Source: G965197715 sp965247615
GTDB taxonomy: Bacteria; Chloroflexota; Dehalococcoidia; Lucifugimonadales; UBA1127
Direction: 5' to 3'
DNA length: 64,000 nucleotides
Assembly: GCA_965247615.1 (NCBI GenBank)
Contig: OZ252022.1
Location: 434,001-498,000, forward strand
Part shown: piece by piece, positions 16,432 through 23,003 of the stretch
Position numbering within the stretch: position 1 is the stretch's first letter
Layout: each line of letters opens with the position of its first letter
Notes under the pieces: model-generated
Databases searched by the model: none
What the model was told of the DNA's origin: nothing
What the model saw: only the letters and a program-made list of their open reading frames with translations
Program-made: the position numbers and the translations under genes

Positions 16432-16676
16432 CGACGTCAGCCGACATTGCGGGCGCCAATCGCCGCTGCTATGGAGCATCTGAACGAGACCGGTGGGGGT
16501 GGAATGGTACGCAGCTGTCCTGAGGATCAGGAGGAATGCACTGCGACCTGAGGAGTTATTGCGCGCTAGGACGCGGTCTTGCAGCTTCTGCGGTTGTCAA
16601 CCGGCTGGGACGGTCGACGAGAGACACAAGCTCCGCGACATCAACGTCCTGGCGCGGGGAATCCAGGTGGCGGACC
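16432..16676. other. Intergenic stretch without a convincing gene
   Basis: A plus-strand frame (RPEELLRARTRSCSFCG...) contains one CxxC and could be a decayed fragment, but it has no start context, no family match I recognise, and runs into the opposite-strand glycine-rich gene. I do not call it. Confidence 0.4.
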
Positions 16677-16847
16677 CTACTTGCCAGGCGGGTTGTTGCC
16701 CCTGCCCTTTCCGGATTCATGGCCTTCTACCTTGCTTGGCCAGTTCGGGTTGTTGCCACCACCGCCACCCTTGCCACCGCCGCCGCCCTTCCCGCCGCCG
16801 CCACCCTTGGCGACGAATTCCTTCGTCAAGACTGCCAACATGCTCAT
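16677..16847 (-). CDS. Glycine-rich microprotein, 56 residues
   Basis: A short ORF with an almost perfect extended ribosome site (AAGGAGGTGA, five bases before the ATG). The product starts MSMLAVLTKEFVAK, then has three GGGGG blocks each preceded by Lys (15-31), then NNPNWPSKVEG and a second, shorter GRGNNPPGK at the C-terminus. It has no Cys, no signal peptide and no hydrophobic core. Lys/Gly/Asn dominate, so it is likely disordered and basic. I do not recognise the family. It lies 120 bases downstream of the ribbon-helix-helix-like gene on the same strand and could share its transcript. Confidence 0.65.
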   Translation of the reverse strand: MSMLAVLTKEFVAKGGGGGKGGGGGKGGGGGNNPNWPSKVEGHESGKGRGNNPPGK

Positions 16848-16966
16848 GTGTCACCTCCTTCTAGACGTGGTCTACGCAACTTCTCATGCGCCAACGGCAG
16901 AATCGACGCCATTGATGGCGACCCCAGCGGTCTGCGGCACATCCTGAAGCACCCGTCATCCTCATG

Positions 16967-17575
16967 TCAGTACCGGAGCTGCGGGGGCACTTCAGGCTCA
17001 GGACGAGCCGCCCAAGCCTTTTCCCTCTCGGCCATCACCCTCTTCCACTCATCATCAACATGCTGCAACTGCTTCCGGCGCACTTCATTCACATAGCCGA
17101 GCCAGGCGCGAGCATACTCGTCTCGAGCTTTGGCGAGGGCACGAGGGTCACGGTTTCTCTTCGCCTGCTGGAAGAACCATTCGCTGTGCTTAGCAGAGTG
17201 CGCGAAGAAATGCTTGTCCTCCATGCCCTCCATCCAGCAGTAAGATTCAGGCAACCAGGTTACGTCCTCACCCTTGGACTTGCGGCTTTCATAGAGCTCG
17301 AAGAACTCATCCCATGTTTCGGGGTCGATCTGGTTTACCCAGTCTCGTACGTCATCCAGGGCATAGCCCGCCCAATCGGGTTCGATGAGTCGCTCTTGGG
17401 ACAGCAGCACGACCTGCTCATGCACGCCGTCGCTGGCAACTCGCTCCGTGGCGCGTTCGAGCACGGCGCAGTAGTCTTCGAGAGCCTGGCAGCACATCTT
17501 TGACACGTTCACGTCCGGGTCGAGCTTCTTGATCTGGTTGCGGACCCTCTCCGGTACGTTTATGCCGATGCGCAT
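16967..17575 (-). CDS. Ribbon-helix-helix-like protein with a C-terminal domain
   Basis: A 202-residue protein. The first ~40 residues (MRIGINVPERVRNQIKKL, then DPDVNVSKMCCQALEDY) read like a CcdA/CopG-type DNA-binding domain: a short strand followed by two helices. The remaining ~160 residues are charged and aromatic-rich (PESYCWMEGMEDKHFFAHSAK, WFFQQAKRNRDPRALAKARDEY) and match no family I know. No toxin gene is adjacent. A strong promoter overlapped by an inverted repeat precedes it, which fits autoregulation. Confidence 0.7.
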   Translation of the reverse strand: MRIGINVPERVRNQIKKLDPDVNVSKMCCQALEDYCAVLERATERVASDGVHEQVVLLSQERLIEPDWAGYALDDVRDWVNQIDPETWDEFFELYESRKSKGEDVTWLPESYCWMEGMEDKHFFAHSAKHSEWFFQQAKRNRDPRALAKARDEYARAWLGYVNEVRRKQLQHVDDEWKRVMAEREKAWAARPEPEVPPQLRY

Positions 17576-17589
17576 GTCGTTTACCTCTC

Positions 17590-17639
17590 GTATGTGTATG
17601 ACTAAAGAAGAGCATACGCATACGCTTGCGACTTGTCAA
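17590..17639 (-). promoter_or_regulatory. Promoter with overlapping operator for the RHH-like gene
   Basis: Minus-strand TTGACA (17639-17634), exactly 17 bp, TATGCT (17616-17611). An inverted repeat, GTATGTGTATG (17590-17600) and CATACGCATAC (17613-17623), with one mismatch, covers the -10 and the expected start site. This is where an autorepressor of the ribbon-helix-helix type would bind. Confidence 0.7.
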
Positions 17640-17717
17640 TCCCTTGGGTCCCGCATGTGAAGACTCTTGCGTAACCCCCGTGGAGGGCGCGGCGCGGGGG
17701 CAGAGCGGGGCATCCAC

Positions 17718-17947
17718 CTGTGCCACCCTTCCGTTGCCCGTACGAGTACATACGTGCTAGTATCTCCTCAACACGCCAACCAGGGAAAGCAGGCCAAGGA
17801 GGTCGCCATCTCCCCAAAACACTATCAACCTGTTGAGACCCGTCCAGCTTCACGTTTCCGCGAAAAAAACGAGCTGGCAATCACACAGGCGACAACAATC
17901 AAGCGGCCTGCCGCCGACAGGTGCACGGGGCGGGTGGGCGCAGGAAT
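17718..17947 (+). repeat. ~200-bp dispersed repeat, copy 1
   Basis: This stretch matches 49438-49696 at about 95% over its first ~204 bases (roughly ten substitutions). The other copy then has a 29-base insertion before the shared end GTGCACGGGGCGGGTGGGCG. It contains a promoter-like pair (TTGCCC, 18 bp, TAGTAT), an AAGGAGGT ribosome site followed by no normal start codon, and a CCAGCT/AGCTGG hairpin. Neither strand keeps an open frame in both copies. No terminal inverted repeats were seen. Confidence 0.85.
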
Positions 17948-18206
17948 CTCTCACGTGGGCCTGTCGGCCCACACCACGACCGACGAGAACAGGGGGTGGT
18001 GGACGGCTGCACCACCTCTGCTGAGTCCTATTTTCGAAGCAATGACGGCGGGTGGGTGCGGGAATGAGGGTTGTGCAAAGGTCCCGCACGTGCCGGACCA
18101 AGCGAGCAGGGAGCGGACATCCAGCGCCCCAACCCGCCTCCGTTGACGGCCTTCCGCCCCCCTGCTACCATCGCGCAATCACCTTCAGGGTAGGAACCGA
18201 GCAGCC
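17948..18206. other. Leader region of the hcm operon
   Basis: It contains a hairpin GTGGGCC-tgtc-GGCCCAC near 17956-17973, a REP-like fragment near 18046, and a plus-strand promoter: TTGACG (18143-18148), 17 bp, TACCAT (18166-18171), followed by a ~30-base leader. I looked for a cobalamin riboswitch and saw none. Confidence 0.5.
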
Positions 18207-19910
18207 ATGGGCCTCTTCTCTCGCACGGCACTCAGCCTCATTCGGCGACGACGCCGGCAGTGGGAGAACGAGGAGCTGGCCCACACCGTTGCCCAGACCC
18301 CGGAACGCCAGGCGGAGTTCCACACCCTCTCCGGGATACTGGTCCACCGCCTCTACACCCCTGAAGACGTTCAGGGCCAGGACTTCCAGGAAGACCTGGG
18401 TTTCCCCGGCGCCTACCCCTTCACCCGCGGCGCCTACCCCACCATGTACCGCGGGAGGCCCTGGACCCGCCGGCAGATCGCCGGCTTCGGCACCGCCCGC
18501 TCTACCAACCAGCGGTACCGCTTCCTCCTTGCCCACGGCCAGACCGGCCTCAGCACCGACTTCGATCACCCCACGCTCACCGGGTACGACTCCGACTTCG
18601 AGCTCGCCGAGGGCGAGGTCGGACGACTCGGCGTCGCCATCGACACCATAGAGGACATCCACGAGCTCTACGATGGCATCCCCCTGGACAAGGTCAGCAT
18701 CTCCCTCACCATCAACCACCCCGCCATCGTCCTCCTGAGCATGCTCCTCGGCGTCGCCGAGACCCGAAGCGTCCCCTGGGCCGCCCTGCGCGGCACCGTC
18801 CAGAACGACTCCCTCAAGGAGTTCCACGGCCAGAAGACCTACGCCCTGCCGCCCGCGCCCTCCCTCAAGATCACCACGGACGTCGTGGAGTTCTGCGCCA
18901 AGCACGTCCCGAACTGGTACACCATCTCCATCTCCGGCTATCACACGCGCGAGGCCGGTTCAAACGCTGTCCAGGAGGTCGCCTTCACCCTCGCTCAGGG
19001 CATGGCCTACGTCGAGTCCGCCATGGAGCGCGACCTGCCCGTCGACCAGTTCGCCCCCCGCCTCTCCTACTTCTTCGGTTGCCACAACGACTTCTTCGAG
19101 GAGGCGGCCAAGTTCCGCGCCGCCCGCCGCATGTGGGCCCACATCATGAAGGACCGCTACCAGGCCAAGCAGCCCGAGTCCATGCGCATGCGCTTCCACA
19201 CCCAGACCCTCGGCTCCACCCTGGTCCGCGAAGACCCCAAGAACAACATCATTCGCGGCTCCCTCCAGGCCATGGCCGCCGCCCTTGGCGGCACCCAATC
19301 CCTCCACGTCAGCGGCTTCGACGAAGCCTACGACATCCCCTCCGAGGAGGCCATGAAGGTCTCCCTCGCCACCCAGCTTGTCATCGCCCATGAGACCAAC
19401 GTCGCCAACACGGTCGATCCCCTCGCCGGCTCCTACTACGTCGAATCACTCACCAGCGAAATCGAAGAGCAGGCCTGGGCCTACATCCGCAGGATCGAGA
19501 CCATGGGGGGCGGCAGCATGCTCCGCGGCATGCTCGCCGCCATCGAGTCCGGCTACATCGAGCAGGAGATCGCCAACTCGGCCTATGCCTACCAGATGGC
19601 CATCGAGGCCAACGACTACGTGGTCGTCGGCGTCAACGCCTACAAGCCCAGCTCCGCCCAGCCCCTCGAGGTCTTCGAGTACGACTTCCAGGAGGAGGGC
19701 CGGCAGCTTCAGCGGCTCCGTCAGGTCAGAGAGACCCGCAGCAACGCCGCCGCGGACCGCGCCCTGGCAAGCGTCAAGCGCAGCGCCGACACTGGCGAGA
19801 ACCTCTTTCCCGCCGTGCTGGAGGCCGTCAAGGCCCGCGCCACCGAGGGCGAGGTGATGACCGCCCTGCGCGACATCTACGGAGAGTATCGCGACCCGGG
19901 CGTCCTCTAG
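18207..19910 (+). CDS. hcmA: 2-hydroxyisobutyryl-CoA mutase large subunit (methylmalonyl-CoA mutase family)
   Basis: A 567-residue B12-dependent acyl-CoA mutase catalytic subunit without the cobalamin domain. Seen: the family block YPTMYRGRPWTRRQIAGFGTA (78-97), HGQTGLSTDFDHPTLTGYDSD (110-130), GYHTREAG and NVANTVDPLAGSYYVE. Methylmalonyl-CoA mutase has Tyr, and isobutyryl-CoA mutase has Phe, at the position of Ile91. The pair Ile91/Asp118 with spacing 27 matches Ile90/Asp117 that define 2-hydroxyisobutyryl-CoA mutase of Aquincola tertiaricarbonis. The enzyme would interconvert 2-hydroxyisobutyryl-CoA and 3-hydroxybutyryl-CoA. Length, separate small subunit and the following CoA ligase all agree. 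Confidence 0.82.
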   Translation: MGLFSRTALSLIRRRRRQWENEELAHTVAQTPERQAEFHTLSGILVHRLYTPEDVQGQDFQEDLGFPGAYPFTRGAYPTMYRGRPWTRRQIAGFGTARSTNQRYRFLLAHGQTGLSTDFDHPTLTGYDSDFELAEGEVGRLGVAIDTIEDIHELYDGIPLDKVSISLTINHPAIVLLSMLLGVAETRSVPWAALRGTVQNDSLKEFHGQKTYALPPAPSLKITTDVVEFCAKHVPNWYTISISGYHTREAGSNAVQEVAFTLAQGMAYVESAMERDLPVDQFAPRLSYFFGCHNDFFEEAAKFRAARRMWAHIMKDRYQAKQPESMRMRFHTQTLGSTLVREDPKNNIIRGSLQAMAAALGGTQSLHVSGFDEAYDIPSEEAMKVSLATQLVIAHETNVANTVDPLAGSYYVESLTSEIEEQAWAYIRRIETMGGGSMLRGMLAAIESGYIEQEIANSAYAYQMAIEANDYVVVGVNAYKPSSAQPLEVFEYDFQEEGRQLQRLRQVRETRSNAAADRALASVKRSADTGENLFPAVLEAVKARATEGEVMTALRDIYGEYRDPGVL

Positions 19911-20045
19911 TGCTATCCTAGGCGTGGGAATGGGACGGCGGAAAGCCTCAGAGTGCCCGGCCGCGCAGGCGGTGGCCCGCCAACTCCATACAGGCAATCC
20001 CGCCGCCTCGGACCAACGGCGCGGCAGTCTGACCAGGGAAACGCA

Positions 20046-20468
20046 GTGACCGTGACGCAGCAACAACGCCCAATCCGCGTCGTGGTGGCCAAGATTGGCC
20101 TGGACGGCCACGACCGCGGCATCAAGGTCATCGCCCGCGCCCTGCGCGACGCCGGCATGGAGGTCGTCTACCTTGGCATGCGCCTCACCTACGACCAGAT
20201 TGCCGCCACGGCCCTGCAGGAAGACGTCGACGTCGTCGGCATCAGCATCCTCTCCGGGGCACACATGCGCCTCATCCCCAAGCTGATGGACGCCTTCAGG
20301 GCACGCGGCGTCTCGGACCGCGTCCTCGTGGTCGTCGGCGGGACCATCCCGGACCAGGACAAGGAGCCCTTGCACCAGCTCGGCGTCGGCGGCGTGTTCC
20401 AGGTCGGCGCCTCCACCAGGGACATCATCGCCTTCATCCAGGACCGCGCCGCCTTGCAGGCCGAGTAG
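20046..20468 (+). CDS. hcmB: Cobalamin-binding small subunit of the acyl-CoA mutase
   Basis: A 140-residue B12-binding domain protein. Seen: KIGLDGHDRG, the DxHxxG motif whose His coordinates cobalt, then VVGISILSGAHM and VVVGGTIP, the flavodoxin-like B12 fold. The GTG at 20046 is chosen because it follows AGGGAA and because the length then matches HcmB and other stand-alone mutase small subunits. It forms the active enzyme with the large subunit just upstream. Confidence 0.9.
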   Translation: MTVTQQQRPIRVVVAKIGLDGHDRGIKVIARALRDAGMEVVYLGMRLTYDQIAATALQEDVDVVGISILSGAHMRLIPKLMDAFRARGVSDRVLVVVGGTIPDQDKEPLHQLGVGGVFQVGASTRDIIAFIQDRAALQAE

Positions 20469-20494
20469 GCCCGGTCTATCTGGGAGGAGCCGAA

Positions 20495-21904
20495 GTGGAC
20501 TGGCCCCCGCAGTACGACAAGAGCTACCTGCCGCCCGCGGACCGCGAGCACTGGGACCCGGAGCTGGAGACGATGGACCCGGACCAGCGTGACGCCCTGG
20601 TACTCGCCAAGCTCCGCGAGCAGGTCCGGTACGCCCACCAGCATTCGCCCTTCTACCGGGAGCTCTACAAGGACTCCCCCGTCGATCCCGCAAACATCCG
20701 CAGCCTCGACGACTTTCGCCAGCTCCCCATCCTGACCAAGGATGACCTGCGGCGCGAGCAGGAAGCCCACCCCCCTTTCGGGCGCTACCTCTGCGTGCCT
20801 CCCGACCAGGTCTTCCACATCCATGGCACCTCCGGCACAACCGGGCGGCCCACCGTCTTCGGCTTCAGCGCCGCAGACTGGGACCGCGTCGCCGAGGCCC
20901 ACGCCCGCGTCCTCTGGAGCGCCGGCGTCCGCCCCGCTGACCGGATCATCATCTCCGCCGTCTTCAGCGCCTACATGGGCAGCTGGGCGACCCTCATCGG
21001 TGCGGAGCGTCTCGGCGCCCAGTCCTTCCCCTTCGGCGCCGGTGCCCCAGGCCAGACCGAGCGCACCGTGGAGTGGGTTACCCTCGTCAGGCCCACCGTC
21101 TTCTACGGCACGCCCTCCTTCGCCCTCTACCTCGCCGCCACCGCCCGGCGCATGGGCCTTGACCCCAAGCGAGACATGGGCTTCCGGCTCCTCCTCTTCT
21201 CAGGCGAGCCCGGCGCGAGCATCCCCTCCACCCGCCGCGAGCTTCAGGACACCTTTGGCGCCCACGTCGTGGACCAGGGCAGCATGGCGGAGATGACCCC
21301 CTGGGCCACCAGCTCCGGCTGCCGCTACCTGCAGCGCGGCATGCACCTGTGGCAGGACATCGTCTACACGGAGCTCCTGGACCCGGACACGAAGCGCCCC
21401 GTCCCCATGGGCGGCGAGGGCTCCCCCGTCTACACGCATCTGGAGCGCGATTCTCAACCCATGCTCCGCTACTGGTCCGGCGACATCGCCCGCTGGAACA
21501 TGGACCCTTGTCCGTGCGGCAGGACCTACCCCACCCTCTCAGAGGGCATCTACGGCCGCGTCGACGACATGATCATCGTGCGCGGCCAGAACATCTTCCC
21601 CTCGAAGATCGAGGACACGCTCCGCGCCCTAGACGAGTTCGGCGGCGAATTCCGCCTCGTCCTGGAGCGGGAGCCCGGCCAGATGGACTCCCTCACCGTC
21701 CAGGCAGAGGTCCGCCCGGAGGTCTACGCCCTCCGCGACGGCCAGCCCGACGCCTTTGCCCAGGTGGAGCGCGCCTTCTCCGACGAGCTGCGCCGAGCCG
21801 CCGGCGTGGGGGTGAACCTGGAGCTGCGGCCCCAGGGCGAGTTCGAACGCGCCCAGCTGAAGTCCCGCCGCGTCATCGACAACCGCCGGTTCTGGCGCGA
21901 GTGA
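20495..21904 (+). CDS. Acyl-CoA ligase, phenylacetate-CoA ligase-like
   Basis: A 469-residue AMP-forming ligase. Seen: the P-loop HGTSGTTGRPTVFGF (109-123), the A-domain segment VVDQGSMAEM, YWSGDIARW and VDDMIIVRGQNIFPSKIED of the C-terminal domain. It activates a carboxylic acid with ATP and CoA. Directly behind hcmAB with a GGGAGGAG ribosome site before its GTG, it is the obvious candidate to make 2-hydroxyisobutyryl-CoA from the free acid. That substrate is inferred from position, as comparable mutase loci encode such a ligase. Confidence 0.85.
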   Translation: MDWPPQYDKSYLPPADREHWDPELETMDPDQRDALVLAKLREQVRYAHQHSPFYRELYKDSPVDPANIRSLDDFRQLPILTKDDLRREQEAHPPFGRYLCVPPDQVFHIHGTSGTTGRPTVFGFSAADWDRVAEAHARVLWSAGVRPADRIIISAVFSAYMGSWATLIGAERLGAQSFPFGAGAPGQTERTVEWVTLVRPTVFYGTPSFALYLAATARRMGLDPKRDMGFRLLLFSGEPGASIPSTRRELQDTFGAHVVDQGSMAEMTPWATSSGCRYLQRGMHLWQDIVYTELLDPDTKRPVPMGGEGSPVYTHLERDSQPMLRYWSGDIARWNMDPCPCGRTYPTLSEGIYGRVDDMIIVRGQNIFPSKIEDTLRALDEFGGEFRLVLEREPGQMDSLTVQAEVRPEVYALRDGQPDAFAQVERAFSDELRRAAGVGVNLELRPQGEFERAQLKSRRVIDNRRFWRE

Positions 21905-22066
21905 GCCCCGGCGCCCGTCGGCAGCGGGTCGCTGGCGCGACGACCACATGGGCCTCGTCACGCCAGCGGCAGATGAGGGGTTGTGGCGGGGCGCATTCCG
22001 CTAACCTGTCCCCATCACCTTCGGGTCCAGCTACCACGCCCGCACGCCCGCCACGGAGGACACGCC

Positions 22067-22984
22067 ATGAGAATCTGTTCCCTCCTGCCCAGCTCTACCG
22101 AGATTGCCTGCGCCCTTGGCCTGCAAGAGGAGCTGGTCGCCATCACGCACGAGTGCGATTTCCCCGCCGCGGTCGCCGGCAAGCCCCGCATCACCCGCAG
22201 CGCCATCGACCACACTGGCAGCACGAGCGCGGAGATTCACAGGCACATCAGCGGCGCCCTGCACAAGGGCAGCAGCATCTACCACCTTGACCAGCAGCTC
22301 CTGGAACGGCTTGCCCCGGACCTCATCCTCACCCAGGAGCTGTGCGTCGTCTGCGCCGTCGCCTATGAGCAGGTGCGGGGCGCCGTGCGTATCGCCCAGA
22401 GCGATACGGCCATCGTGTCCCTGGAGCCCACAACCCTGGAAGAGGTCCTCGACACCATTCAACGCCTCGGCGAGATTACCGGACGCCAGGCGCAGGCAAG
22501 CGACGTGGTCGCAGGGCTGAGCGCGCGCGTGGAGCGGGTAATCGCTGCCAGGGCCGCTGTCACGCACAGGCCCCGAGTGCTATGCGTGGAGTGGCTCGAC
22601 CCTGTCATGGTCGGCGGACACTGGGTGCCCGGCATGGTGGAGATGGCCGGCGGCGCCGACGGCCTCGGCAAGCCCGGCCAGCCGTCCTACGCGGTCACCT
22701 GGGAAGAGGTCGCCGACTACCGGCCCGAGGTCGTGGTGCTGATGCCTTGCGGGTACCATCTCCAGGAGGCCGTCGCGGAGGTGCACCGCACTCCGCTCCC
22801 TCCCCAGTGGCGCGAGCTTCTGGCGGTACAGGACGGTCGCGTCTTCGCCGTCGATGGGTCCAGCTACTTCAACCGGCCCGGCCCTCGCATCGTGGACGGC
22901 CTCGAGCTCCTGGCTCAGATCCTCCATCCGGACCTGGCGCCGCCCCTCCACGGAGCGGAGGACTTCTGCCAGGTGCTGGTCTAG
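22067..22984 (+). CDS. Cobalamin/iron-chelate binding-like protein (BtuF-type fold), no signal peptide
   Basis: A 305-residue protein of the helical-backbone metal/cobalamin receptor fold: MRICSLLPSSTEIACALGL, then PDLILTQELCVVCAV, VLCVEWLDPVMVGGHWVPGMVEMAGG and RPEVVVLMPCGY. The ATG at 22067 follows GGAGGAC and the protein starts directly with the first strand, so it lacks an export signal. Cytoplasmic members of this group are common next to B12 genes but their role is uncertain. Here it lies behind the B12-dependent mutase operon. Confidence 0.8.
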   Translation: MRICSLLPSSTEIACALGLQEELVAITHECDFPAAVAGKPRITRSAIDHTGSTSAEIHRHISGALHKGSSIYHLDQQLLERLAPDLILTQELCVVCAVAYEQVRGAVRIAQSDTAIVSLEPTTLEEVLDTIQRLGEITGRQAQASDVVAGLSARVERVIAARAAVTHRPRVLCVEWLDPVMVGGHWVPGMVEMAGGADGLGKPGQPSYAVTWEEVADYRPEVVVLMPCGYHLQEAVAEVHRTPLPPQWRELLAVQDGRVFAVDGSSYFNRPGPRIVDGLELLAQILHPDLAPPLHGAEDFCQVLV

Positions 22985-23003
22985 CGACGCGCCACCGCCG
23001 CCG

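Noticed and set aside
16493..16864. A plus-strand 123-residue Cys-rich ORF
   Set aside because: Its second half is the reverse of the glycine-rich gene, it has no ribosome site, and its single CxxC motif fits no family.
17718..17947. A small coding gene within the ~200-bp repeat
   Set aside because: The frame after the strong ribosome site starts with ATC and meets a stop in the second copy. Substitutions between copies do not favour synonymous positions on either strand.
17948..18206. A cobalamin riboswitch before hcmA
   Set aside because: No B12-box-like sequence was found, only an ordinary hairpin and a promoter.
18207..19910. Naming the mutase methylmalonyl-CoA mutase
   Set aside because: The active-site Tyr that marks methylmalonyl-CoA mutases is Ile here and an Asp replaces the residue at the second diagnostic site, so the plain family name would mislead.
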